From the NCBI RefSeq assembly GCF_024397795.1, contig NZ_CP072983.1, forward strand, positions 1,612,001 through 1,676,000: a stretch of DNA of 64,000 nucleotides, written 5' to 3'. The notes under the pieces are model-generated. The model did not search any database, was not told the DNA's origin, and saw nothing but the letters and a program-made list of their open reading frames with translations. Below are positions 1 through 8,077 of the stretch, one piece after another (the stretch's first letter is position 1; the number at the start of each line of letters is the position of its first letter). Both the position numbers and the translations under genes were made by a program. This DNA is from Lactobacillus intestinalis (lineage in GTDB: Bacteria > Bacillota > Bacilli > Lactobacillales > Lactobacillaceae).

Positions 1-111
1 TGTTGAACTACGCTAGCTGGCGTCAAGAAAATTCCTGAACCAATAATCGCGTTAATCGCCAACAACACTATGGACCAAAAGCCTAGTTTATCATTTTCTT
101 TTTCACTCATA
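1..111 (-). CDS. APC-type amino-acid permease, N-terminal fragment
   Basis: The reverse strand from 111 to the window edge encodes the first ~36 residues of a membrane protein. A short charged N-terminus is followed by a hydrophobic helix containing A-I-I-G-S-G-I-F, the unwound TM1 substrate-binding motif of the APC amino-acid/polyamine superfamily. It starts 8 bp after the stop of the upstream hydrolase gene, so the two are probably co-transcribed and may act on the same nitrogen compound (inference). The C-terminus lies outside the window, so the substrate cannot be guessed. Confidence 0.75.
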
Positions 112-119
112 ATTACCTT

Positions 120-848
120 CTATTTTGCGTTATCGACAACCCACTTGAATAAATTGTTAATAAATTTATATTCTGGGTTATTATGCATCATTTCTGGGTG
201 CCATTGAACCCCCACCACTGTACCGGCTGAATTCTCAATTCCTTCTACCACGCCATCAGGAGCCACGGCTACCCCGCGTAAATCAGGCGCTACACGATTA
301 ATCAACTGATGGTGGAAAGAGTTTACCATGAAGTTAGTCTTACCCAGAATAGAGGCTAATTTACTGTCTTCCTCAACTTGCATCCCATGAGTTGCCAAAC
401 TTGGATCGTGCCCTTGCATATGTTTCAAGGTATGCTCTGGACGATAAGATAGATCTTGATAAAGGGTTCCACCATGATAAACATTAATAATTTGAGCTCC
501 ACGACAAATTCCTAACACAGGAATTCCCTTTTCTTCAGCTAATTTAAGTAATCGCATATCAAAACGATCACGAGCAGGCCAAGTTTTACCCAATTTTTGT
601 TCAGGCTCTTCACCGTAAAGATGAGGATCTACATCGTGACCCCCAGATAAAATTAATCCTTGTACATTATCTAATTGCTGCTTGATTACACCATCATCCT
701 CAGTAAATGGAATAATGAATGGCACACCGCCATTTTTAACTACTGAATCAATATAATCTTCATTCACATAACTACGATGATAACCTGGAAAGATTCCACC
801 ATCATCGATGATCACAGAACCGGAAACTCCAATAAGTGGTTTTGTCAT
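120..848 (-). CDS. Class I glutamine amidotransferase-like hydrolase (gamma-glutamyl-GABA hydrolase / peptidase C26 family)
   Basis: This 242-residue cytoplasmic protein has the class I glutamine amidotransferase fold. The nucleophile elbow G-I-C-R-G is near residue 115, and the C-terminal Q-W-H-P-E holds the catalytic His and Glu. Family members (PuuD-like) hydrolyse gamma-glutamyl amide bonds, for example in gamma-glutamyl-GABA. Length is normal for the family. The ATG at 848 has an AGGGGG ribosome site. An APC permease follows within 8 bp, which suggests uptake and hydrolysis of a gamma-glutamyl compound. The substrate is not determinable from sequence. Confidence 0.85.
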   Translation of the reverse strand: MTKPLIGVSGSVIIDDGGIFPGYHRSYVNEDYIDSVVKNGGVPFIIPFTEDDGVIKQQLDNVQGLILSGGHDVDPHLYGEEPEQKLGKTWPARDRFDMRLLKLAEEKGIPVLGICRGAQIINVYHGGTLYQDLSYRPEHTLKHMQGHDPSLATHGMQVEEDSKLASILGKTNFMVNSFHHQLINRVAPDLRGVAVAPDGVVEGIENSAGTVVGVQWHPEMMHNNPEYKFINNLFKWVVDNAK

Positions 849-918
849 AAAAAAGCCCCCTAATTTAACTTATTTTTCATAAGTTCATTATAAAGTTTTT
901 AATGAGAGTAAACAACTA

Positions 919-950
919 AAAAACAAGCTCACCTTAACGATAAGCTTGTT
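919..950 (-). terminator. Intrinsic terminator of the 958-2334 permease gene
   Basis: On the reverse strand an ACAAGCT/AGCTTGT stem with a 13-base loop is followed by a run of T, just after the permease stop codon. Confidence 0.75.
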
Positions 951-957
951 GTGCATT

Positions 958-2334
958 TTATTTTTGTTTTTTGTGACGGATAACATAAATTACTGCGGCC
1001 GCAATTAAGAATAAAGCTCCAACAGTTACTGAAATTCGAGTATCCGGATTGATAAACATGAAAATCACAATGATAGTTAACATCAATAATGCAAAATAAT
1101 TTGAATATGGATAGAGTGGTAACTTAAATGGATGATTCTTCATTAAGTGTGGATTCTTCTTTCTAAAACGAAGTTCTGCAAGTAAGATCACGAACCACGC
1201 TACCATCCCTGGTAAAACGGATGAACTATATACTACAACAAAGATATTAGCGAGTGATTTATTAAAGAATTGAATCAAAACATTGATCATAAAACCAATG
1301 AAAATTCCGCCAGTAATTCCCCAAATAGCATGGCTTGGAACGATATGCTTTGAAACATATCCGAAAGTCTTTGGTGCTTCACCTTCATGAGCCATCTTAT
1401 ATAACATTCTACTTGAAGAATAAATCCCAGAGTTTGCTCCAGAAAGTGCAGCAGTCAATACAACAAAGTTAATTACAGATGCGGCTGCAGTAATTCCTAC
1501 TTTTGCAAAAGTATTTACAAATGGAGAACCAATGCTTGCAACTTGATCCCATGGATAAATTGTAACAATTACAAAAATTGCTCCCACATAGAAAATCAAA
1601 ATACGCCATAAAACAGATTTTACGCTTTTAACAATGGCTTTTTGAGGATTAGCAACTTCTCCTGCAGAAATACCAATTAACTCAATTCCCTGATAGGAAC
1701 CTACAATAATGGCCATCGAGAAGAGGAACCCTTTAACTCCTCCTGTGAAGAAACCACCATGGCTCCACAAGTTAGAAAATCCAATTGGATGGCCACCATT
1801 ACCAAACCCAAACAAAATAACCATGAAGCCCAAAATAATCATTAAAATAATCGTTACAACTTTGATCATCGCAAACCAGAATTCCAAAGTTGCATAAGCC
1901 TTAGCACTAGCTAAATTAGCCAAAAGCAAAAAGACGATAATGATAATTCCAGCAATCCAATCGGAAGTTCCCTTCCACCAAAAACGTAAATATTCGGTTG
2001 TAGCCACAACTTCTGAAATACCAACTACGATATATTGAAAAACGTTGGCCCATTCAGCCAAATACCCTGCAATGGGATGGACATGTTCAGAAGCATAATC
2101 CGCAAATGAACCTGTTCCTGGATCCACATACAACATTTCTCCTAAAGCTCGCATAACGATATATAAAATTAGCCCTACAAACATGTAAGCTAATAGTACT
2201 GATGGACCAGTCCATTTAATTGTGGAAGCCGATCCCATAAACAGTCCAACACCAATCGCTCCCCCAAGGGAGATCATTTCCATTTGCCCAGCAGTCATCG
2301 ATCGTTTTAACTCGGGCGCCTTCTTCTTACTCAT
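958..2334 (-). CDS. Amino-acid permease (APC superfamily, AAT-like)
   Basis: This 458-residue integral membrane protein has about 12 hydrophobic segments. It has the APC TM1 motif G-G-A-I-G-V-G-L-F near residue 25 and the AAT-family pattern A-L-G-E-M-L-Y in TM2. It should import an amino acid by proton symport, but the substrate is not readable from sequence. It is closely related to the next gene upstream (2388-3737): both share motifs such as Y-P-W-D-Q and S-S-P-F-V-x-x-F, so this is a tandem paralogue pair. The ATG at 2334 has a GAGAGGG ribosome site. Confidence 0.9.
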   Translation of the reverse strand: MSKKKAPELKRSMTAGQMEMISLGGAIGVGLFMGSASTIKWTGPSVLLAYMFVGLILYIVMRALGEMLYVDPGTGSFADYASEHVHPIAGYLAEWANVFQYIVVGISEVVATTEYLRFWWKGTSDWIAGIIIIVFLLLANLASAKAYATLEFWFAMIKVVTIILMIILGFMVILFGFGNGGHPIGFSNLWSHGGFFTGGVKGFLFSMAIIVGSYQGIELIGISAGEVANPQKAIVKSVKSVLWRILIFYVGAIFVIVTIYPWDQVASIGSPFVNTFAKVGITAAASVINFVVLTAALSGANSGIYSSSRMLYKMAHEGEAPKTFGYVSKHIVPSHAIWGITGGIFIGFMINVLIQFFNKSLANIFVVVYSSSVLPGMVAWFVILLAELRFRKKNPHLMKNHPFKLPLYPYSNYFALLMLTIIVIFMFINPDTRISVTVGALFLIAAAVIYVIRHKKQK

Positions 2335-2387
2335 AAATGTATCCCTCTCAACTTATTTCCCTGGAAATAGTCTAATTCATCCTAACC

Positions 2388-3737
2388 TTAAGCTTTATGC
2401 TTTTCTACAAAACCATAGATTCCCCATAAGATTGCAATAAAGACAGCCGATAAAATAAGTGGCAATCTTGTAGAAGGAATAAAGAATAAAATTACTAACA
2501 CTGCAAAATAAAAGACAATTGTAATCCAGCTCGTAATTGGATACCCTGGCATTCTAAAACTGCCAAGATTATCTTTATTCTTTTGACGATATTTAATGTG
2601 TGCCCACATAATAATTATCCAAACCACCACAAAGTTGATAGTTGAAACTGTAGATACAATGTCAAAAATTTTAGCTGGCATCAAATAATTCAGAATAACG
2701 ATAACAAACAAAATTAGTGATGAAGTGGTTAAAGCGTTATTAGGAACTGCCTTATTACTTAGTTCACCAAGTCTCTTGGGAGCATTTCCACCACGAGCTA
2801 GTGAGTAAAGTGAACGACTAGTTGAAAAAATCGCACTATTAGTAGCTGACATTGCCGCAGTTAAAACGACAAAGTTTAAAATTCCCGCTGCTCCTGTAAT
2901 TCCAATTGCTCCGAAAACTTGCACGAATGGACTAGAACTCGTTTTTATTTGATCCCATGGATAAACAGACATAATTGCAAGCATTGATCCTACATAAAAA
3001 AGTCCAATTCTCACTGGTAAAGTATTGATAGCTTTTGGAATGTCTTTTTCAGGATCAGCAGTTTCACCAGCTGTAAGCCCCACAATTTCTACCCCAACAA
3101 AGGCAAAAACTACCATTTGAAAGGACATGAAGAAGCCCCAAACTCCAGTTGGGAAAAATCCCCCATGATTTACTAAGTTAAGCAGGGACACTGGGCGCCC
3201 TTCTACTTTTGTTCCTAGCAATAAAAGTACAGCCCCAGTAAGAATTAAAGCTACAATGGCAAGAACTTTAATCATTGAGAACCAACTTTCAAGTTCACCA
3301 AAAAGTCCTACATTTACCATATTAACGAGCATCAATAACACAACAATTACCAATGGCCCGACCCATTGTGGCATTGATGGGAACCAATACTTTAAATAAA
3401 TCCCTGTGGCGGTCAAGTCAGCCATCGCCAAACTGAGCCAACATGCCCAGTAAGTCCATCCTGCAACAAATTCTACGCGATCGCCCAAGTATTCCTTAAC
3501 AGCATCTAAAAATGAGTGTTTTTTTGTATCCGCTAAAATTAATTCTCCCAAGGCTCTCATCATGAAAAATGTGATGATCCCGACGATTAAATAAGACAAT
3601 ATAATGGAAGGACCAGCACTGCGAATAGCCGAACCAGAACCCAAAAACAGTCCTGTACCGATGGCACCTCCAATCGCAATCATCGTAACATGGCGGCTTT
3701 TAAGCCCTCGTTTCAGTTTATTCTCTTCGCTATCCAC
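2388..3737 (-). CDS. Amino-acid permease (APC superfamily, AAT-like)
   Basis: This 449-residue, ~12-TM transporter has G-G-A-I-G-T-G-L-F-L-G-S-G in TM1, typical of the AAT branch (lysine, aromatic, proline and GABA permeases). The start is GTG at 3737, eight bases after a strong AAGGAGG. It has its own consensus promoter and a short leader containing a terminator hairpin, so expression may be attenuated. The paralogue at 958-2334 follows after 53 bp and may be co-transcribed. Confidence 0.9.
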   Translation of the reverse strand: MDSEENKLKRGLKSRHVTMIAIGGAIGTGLFLGSGSAIRSAGPSIILSYLIVGIITFFMMRALGELILADTKKHSFLDAVKEYLGDRVEFVAGWTYWACWLSLAMADLTATGIYLKYWFPSMPQWVGPLVIVVLLMLVNMVNVGLFGELESWFSMIKVLAIVALILTGAVLLLLGTKVEGRPVSLLNLVNHGGFFPTGVWGFFMSFQMVVFAFVGVEIVGLTAGETADPEKDIPKAINTLPVRIGLFYVGSMLAIMSVYPWDQIKTSSSPFVQVFGAIGITGAAGILNFVVLTAAMSATNSAIFSTSRSLYSLARGGNAPKRLGELSNKAVPNNALTTSSLILFVIVILNYLMPAKIFDIVSTVSTINFVVVWIIIMWAHIKYRQKNKDNLGSFRMPGYPITSWITIVFYFAVLVILFFIPSTRLPLILSAVFIAILWGIYGFVEKHKA

Positions 3738-3755
3738 ATTCTGCGCCTCCTTATG

Positions 3756-3795
3756 AAAAAGGCACCTCTAGTAATCGAAACTTTACTAAGGCGCC
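3756..3795 (-). terminator. Terminator-like hairpin in the permease leader (candidate attenuator)
   Basis: On the reverse strand a long stem (arms beginning GGCGCC and ending GGTGCC, with the TTAGTAA/TTACTA extension pairing) ends in five T. It lies between the promoter at 3823-3851 and the AAGGAGG of the permease gene. That places an intrinsic terminator inside a ~75-base 5' leader. I cannot identify a ligand-binding domain, and the leader is too short for a lysine riboswitch or a T-box. Confidence 0.6.
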
Positions 3796-3822
3796 GTTTC
3801 ATTAATCTTGAATTGTTTTTTC

Positions 3823-3851
3823 ATTATAAAAATTTTAATGAAAATTGTCAA
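3823..3851 (-). promoter_or_regulatory. Consensus sigma-A promoter for permease 2388-3737
   Basis: The reverse strand reads TTGACA (3851-3846), a 17-base spacer, then TATAAT (3828-3823), a perfect match to the vegetative consensus. Confidence 0.85.
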
Positions 3852-3873
3852 TTACTAAAATTAATGGTATTTA

Positions 3874-4611
3874 CTAAAAATTATCATTTTTAACTCGATT
3901 ATTCCAATAAGTAGTAAAAATAACCACAATCGCTAAGAGGATTAACCACCACAAATCGCTGACCAAAAAACCAGCCATATAACCTAGTGGAATCCAGCCC
4001 AGAAGGACAATTGCCGTGAGCACCCATGCTAGCATCCCGCGGTAAATCTTGAGCCAGTTTAAAACAATATAAACTAAATCTAAAATTGCCAGAATAATGA
4101 AGCCCCAAATAGTCACATTTTGTCCCCAATCAGGCATCCCTGCAATTGAACCACCACTAACTGCAAGAACCATAACCGTCAAAAACGCAACATAGGAAAA
4201 AACAAATGTAATAAATAAATGTAAAAATACCAAAAGAACATTAGGGCCATCTTTAAAGCTATCAAGATTGAAGTAGATCAATCCAATAATGGCAGGAAGG
4301 GCACATAACACTCCTCGCGTCATAATCCACCCTGCACCATCAGTCGGAATTCCCAACGGAATCCCAGCCATTGATTGAGCAAGTGACAACACAAAGGTAA
4401 TAACTAAAGCAATTTCCATTACCGGTTTAGCCCATTTTTGACTTTTAAGTAACCAAAAAGTAATTGCTGCAATGAAAAAGAGCAAGCCATAAATTACAGC
4501 TAAGACTGTCGTCTTTCCAGGAAAATTAATAATTATTGCAATTAAGCCATCAATAATTGATAAAATCGTCAAAACAATCTTAACTGCAAACTCAAAACGA
4601 TTAGTATGCAT
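3874..4611 (-). CDS. Hypothetical multi-pass membrane protein
   Basis: This 245-residue protein has about seven or eight hydrophobic helices and few polar loops, and no motif I recognise. The ATG at 4611 follows GGGGAT at a good distance; an upstream in-frame TTG would extend it by five residues without a ribosome site. It lies alone between the terminator of the Clp ATPase gene and the permease promoter. It could be an uncharacterised lactobacillus-specific membrane protein; no function can be offered. Confidence 0.65.
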   Translation of the reverse strand: MHTNRFEFAVKIVLTILSIIDGLIAIIINFPGKTTVLAVIYGLLFFIAAITFWLLKSQKWAKPVMEIALVITFVLSLAQSMAGIPLGIPTDGAGWIMTRGVLCALPAIIGLIYFNLDSFKDGPNVLLVFLHLFITFVFSYVAFLTVMVLAVSGGSIAGMPDWGQNVTIWGFIILAILDLVYIVLNWLKIYRGMLAWVLTAIVLLGWIPLGYMAGFLVSDLWWLILLAIVVIFTTYWNNRVKNDNF

Positions 4612-4674
4612 AATTCTTATCCCCAAACTAAATAAACTTTTTACCTATAATAATTATACAAGTTTGAAGACAAC

Positions 4675-4710
4675 AAAAAAGGATATTCCCTGGGGAATAT
4701 CCTTTTAGTT
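4675..4710. terminator. Intrinsic terminator downstream of the Clp ATPase gene
   Basis: A GGATATTCCC/GGGAATATCC palindrome has A-runs on one side and T-runs on the other, between the clp stop codon and the next gene. Confidence 0.75.
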
Positions 4711-4734
4711 TAAGTAGTTAGAATTGGTTATTAA

Positions 4735-6858
4735 TTATTTGTCAGCCTTTTTTTCGACTTTCTTGTCTTTAGGTTCTTTAATTTCACCGTCTGCTACTTC
4801 TGCTGGAGCAACCAAGTCTAAGATTGATTTACCGTTCATGTACAAATGCTTCTTGTCAGCAGTAAATTCGATCTTTTTAGTTTCAGGTTCCTTCATGATC
4901 AACTTAGCGATTGGAGTTTGAAGATCTTGTTCTACAACTCTTCTAAGTGGACGAGCACCAAACTTCTTGTCATAACCTTTTTCAGCGATAACTTTCTTAG
5001 CTTGGTCTGATACAGTTACTTCTACGCCCTTCTTAGCTAACATGTGTGACATTCTCTTCAAGTAAATGTCAATAATCTTATCCATGTCTTTTTCATTTAA
5101 TGAGTTGAATGGAACAATAGCGTCAAGACGGTTCAAGAATTCAGGTCTGAAGTAGTTTTCAAGAGCTGAGATCAACTTATCTTGGTCTACCTTGCCATCC
5201 TTCAAAAGCTTGTCTGAGAAACCAGCGTTTGAAGTCATGATCAAAATAGTATCCTTAAATGAAACAGTTCTACCTTGTGCGTCAGTTAAACGACCGTCAT
5301 CCATAATTTGGAGAAGTGCGTTGAAGACTTGTGGGTTAGCTTTTTCAATTTCATCGAACAAGATTAAACTGTATGGTTGGTGACGAACCTTTTCAGTTAA
5401 TTGACCACCTTCGCCATAACCAACGTAACCTGGAGCTGAACCAATTAACTTGTTAACAGCCATTTGGTCTTGGTATTCTGACATGTCAAGACGTACGAAG
5501 TGATCCTTGTTACCAAAGACGTTGATTGCTAATTGCTTAGCAAGTTCAGTCTTACCAACACCAGTAGGTCCAGTAAGAAGGAATGAACCAGTAGGTCTGT
5601 CGCTGTCTTTGAATACTTGCTTACGAGCAATAGCGTCAGTGATTACATCGATTGCCTTGTCTTGGTCAATAACTACGCTCTTTAATTTCTTAGCTAAGTC
5701 TAAGTTCTTTTGAGCTTCGTCAGCATGTAATTCACTCATTGGGATATTAGTCTTTTGTTCAATAATGCGGTAAATATCCTTAGCAGTTACAACTGGAGTT
5801 TCAACCTTGTCTACATGCTTTAATTCTTTTTGTAATTTGTCAATTTCTTTCTTGAGTTCAGCAGCCTTGTCATAGTCTTCTGCTTTAGCAGCTTCAGCCT
5901 TCTTAGCTTCAAGTGCATGAATGTGAGTTTGTAAACTTTCTTCATCTGCAGGTTCAACTAAGAGAGCCTTCTTAGCACCAGCTTCATCCATCAAGTCAAT
6001 TGCCTTGTCTGGTAAGTAACGGTCTGGAATGTATCTTTCTGATAATTCAACAGCAAGTTTCAAAGCATCTTCATCATATTTTACATGGTGGAACTTTTCA
6101 TACTTGTCCTTAAGACCTTCCAAAATCTTAATAGCAACTTGAATTGAAGGTTCTGGAACTTGAACAGGTTGGAATCTACGAGCAAGTGCTGGATCCTTTT
6201 CAATTCTTTGATATTCACTAGTAGTAGTGGCACCAATTAACTTAAGGTCACCACTTGCAAGTGCTGGTTTCAAAATGTTAGCAGCATCGCCATTGTTAGT
6301 TTCAGAGTCAGTAGAACCTGCACCAACAATGTTGTGTAATTCATCAATGAACAATACAATGTTAGGATCATTCTTAGCCTTGTCAATAACCTTCTTTAAT
6401 CTTTCTTCAAAGCTACCACGAAGACTAGAACCTGCAACCATATCGTTAATGTTAACAGCGATAATGTGCATATCCTTCATCTTAGCTGGAACATTGCCTT
6501 CTGCAATTCTTTGTGCTAAACCTTCTACGATAGAAGTCTTACCAACACCAGCAGGTCCGATTAATACAGGATTGTTCTTCTTTCTTCTTGAAAGGATTTC
6601 AATTACATTGTCAATTTGTTCGTCACGGCCAATTACTGGGTCAAATTTGTTGCTCTTAGCTTGTTCTACTAAGTCCACACCAATTGGCTTTTCTTTTTGT
6701 CCTTGAGGAACTTGTTGCATAGTTTGTGGAGTTGCACCGCTCATATTGCTTGAGTAATGAATTGGAATTGAACCATTTGATTTTCCAAAATCATCATTAA
6801 AGAATGAACTGTTCAATTCGTTAAATAAGTTGTCGAAATCATTGTTAAAGTATGCCAT
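4735..6858 (-). CDS. clpL: Clp ATPase, ClpL/ClpE type (Hsp100 disaggregase)
   Basis: This ~707-residue protein has two AAA+ modules. Walker A motifs are G-P-A-G-V-G-K-T (~residue 105) and G-P-T-G-V-G-K-T (~440); Walker B is L-F-I-D-E-L. A UVR-like coiled coil with D-Y-D-K-A-A-E-L lies between them. The N-terminus is Asn/Phe-rich and lacks the Cys4 zinc finger of true ClpE. The region after S-N-A-G-F has no obvious ClpP-docking loop. Both points favour ClpL. The ATG at 6858 is preferred over an upstream in-frame GTG because of GGGAG spacing. A perfect CIRCE overlaps the leader, so HrcA control is expected. Known family role: heat-shock disaggregation. ClpE remains the alternative name. Confidence 0.85.
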   Translation of the reverse strand: MAYFNNDFDNLFNELNSSFFNDDFGKSNGSIPIHYSSNMSGATPQTMQQVPQGQKEKPIGVDLVEQAKSNKFDPVIGRDEQIDNVIEILSRRKKNNPVLIGPAGVGKTSIVEGLAQRIAEGNVPAKMKDMHIIAVNINDMVAGSSLRGSFEERLKKVIDKAKNDPNIVLFIDELHNIVGAGSTDSETNNGDAANILKPALASGDLKLIGATTTSEYQRIEKDPALARRFQPVQVPEPSIQVAIKILEGLKDKYEKFHHVKYDEDALKLAVELSERYIPDRYLPDKAIDLMDEAGAKKALLVEPADEESLQTHIHALEAKKAEAAKAEDYDKAAELKKEIDKLQKELKHVDKVETPVVTAKDIYRIIEQKTNIPMSELHADEAQKNLDLAKKLKSVVIDQDKAIDVITDAIARKQVFKDSDRPTGSFLLTGPTGVGKTELAKQLAINVFGNKDHFVRLDMSEYQDQMAVNKLIGSAPGYVGYGEGGQLTEKVRHQPYSLILFDEIEKANPQVFNALLQIMDDGRLTDAQGRTVSFKDTILIMTSNAGFSDKLLKDGKVDQDKLISALENYFRPEFLNRLDAIVPFNSLNEKDMDKIIDIYLKRMSHMLAKKGVEVTVSDQAKKVIAEKGYDKKFGARPLRRVVEQDLQTPIAKLIMKEPETKKIEFTADKKHLYMNGKSILDLVAPAEVADGEIKEPKDKKVEKKADK

Positions 6859-6891
6859 ATTCGCAAACACTCCCTACTTCAAATTGTATTT

Positions 6892-6918
6892 TTAGCACTC
6901 TAGTTAGTCGAGTGCTAA
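6892..6918 (-). promoter_or_regulatory. CIRCE operator (HrcA site)
   Basis: TTAGCACTC, nine bases, GAGTGCTAA: an exact CIRCE inverted repeat, 34 bases before the clp start codon and just downstream of a -10 TATACT (6938-6933). HrcA repression in the absence of heat is the established role. Confidence 0.95.
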
Positions 6919-6932
6919 ACCTTATATTTATA

Positions 6933-7186
6933 GTATAGCAAGTTTTCCACAGATTGCAAGTATTTTTTGAAAAGTTTTCCACAGATTTTTTATAGTTTGT
7001 TAAAGTTGTTGATTAAAACAAGTTAGATATTGTTGTGGCAAGACTTTAGACGCTTCACAAGCAACATGAAAAAACTCGTGTATACGCCAACAGTTTCTAC
7101 ACGTCAAGTGTACCACTGAATAACTAGAAAACAATATAAAAACACTCGAATATAAAAAGAGTCTGAGACCAATCTCAGACTCTTAC
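6933..7186. promoter_or_regulatory. clp promoter region with two TTTTCCACA repeats
   Basis: On the reverse strand TTGCAA, 16 bases and TATACT form the clp promoter. The forward strand carries TTTTCCACAGATT twice (6943-6955 and 6975-6987), 32 bp apart. Each contains an 8/9 match to the DnaA box TTATCCACA, and the first lies in the promoter spacer. The rest (7000-7150) has a weak CGTGTA/TACACG inverted repeat and no gene I can support. A GAGTCTGAGA/TCTCAGACTC terminator at about 7157-7186 closes the 7187-8077 gene. Confidence 0.5.
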
Positions 7187-8077
7187 TTATTTCTTCTTAC
7201 TTTTCTTTATTCGTTTTTGATTAATATCATTTTTTGGAACTGGATTTGGAACTTTCTTCTGTAACAAATATTGCTTCATCACTTCAACCACTTGCTTATT
7301 CTGTGGCAAATCCGAGTGTCCTGCACCGGCCCCAGTTACCGTGATTTCCATAAAGCTCTTTACTTGATTTTGAAAAACATACTTAGCTGCAGCCACACTA
7401 GCTTCAGGAACAATTCCATCTGATTCATAACTTTCTCCACCAGTTAAAGAATAAACAATAAGCGATTTAGGAATTCGCTTCTTATATTTAATAAAATCAC
7501 TCAACATCTGCGTTTTATGATTAATATTGCTTTCATTAAAATTAAACGGAGAGGCCAAGGTCATCAATCTTTTTATTTTAATTTCAGAATTATAATCTGC
7601 ATAATAATGCTCTAGCCAATACGTCCACACTAGTCCTCCATTTGAGTGACCAAAAGCCTTAAAATTATTAAACTTGTAAGTTTGCGACACTTGATAAAAC
7701 GCCATATCTAGCCATTGAGCTTGCTTTTTAATGTTATTATAGCCATCTTTATTATTCTCAAAACCAATCACAATAATTGGTTCATTATCTCCACGATTAA
7801 TAGATCCAGAATAATGTAATTTGCCATCCGTACTTACTTTTACCTTTAAAACACTATGTGGATGCTGGGTATCTTTATTTAAGAGAGTAATTAAAGGATT
7901 AAATCTCTCAGTCGTTGCACTGGAGCCTGGAACCATTACAATTGGTGACACCAAAGATTTACGACGCTCTGCTCGATCATGGTTGGTCTTTTTCATCCAA
8001 GAATAGGCTGGAATGGATAAAGCCACCATAATTGCAAAAATTACAATCAACCATTTTATATTGGATTTATTTAGCAT
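7187..8077 (-). CDS. DUF915-type alpha/beta hydrolase, membrane-anchored
   Basis: This 296-residue protein has an N-terminal signal/anchor helix (residues ~8-25) and an extracytoplasmic alpha/beta-hydrolase domain. The nucleophile elbow is G-H-S-N-G-G (~residue 152), and a C-terminal Gly-His (G-A-G-H-S-D) supplies the catalytic His. The early motif M-V-P-G-S-S-A replaces the common HGxxG. This matches the DUF915 family of lactobacilli, whose substrates are unknown. The ATG at 8077 is used, with GAGGAAGAGG upstream; it overlaps the EIIC gene by 11 bp, so the two form one operon. Confidence 0.8.
   Translation of the reverse strand: MLNKSNIKWLIVIFAIMVALSIPAYSWMKKTNHDRAERRKSLVSPIVMVPGSSATTERFNPLITLLNKDTQHPHSVLKVKVSTDGKLHYSGSINRGDNEPIIVIGFENNKDGYNNIKKQAQWLDMAFYQVSQTYKFNNFKAFGHSNGGLVWTYWLEHYYADYNSEIKIKRLMTLASPFNFNESNINHKTQMLSDFIKYKKRIPKSLIVYSLTGGESYESDGIVPEASVAAAKYVFQNQVKSFMEITVTGAGAGHSDLPQNKQVVEVMKQYLLQKKVPNPVPKNDINQKRIKKSKKK

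Noticed and set aside
3738..3795. Lysine riboswitch, suggested by AGAGGTGC in the leader
   Set aside because: The leader is about 75 bases, far shorter than the ~170-base lysine aptamer, and the motif is simply one arm of the terminator stem.
6227..6706. 159-residue forward ORF inside the Clp ATPase gene
   Set aside because: Antisense frame across conserved AAA+ sequence; length is explained by codon bias of the real gene.
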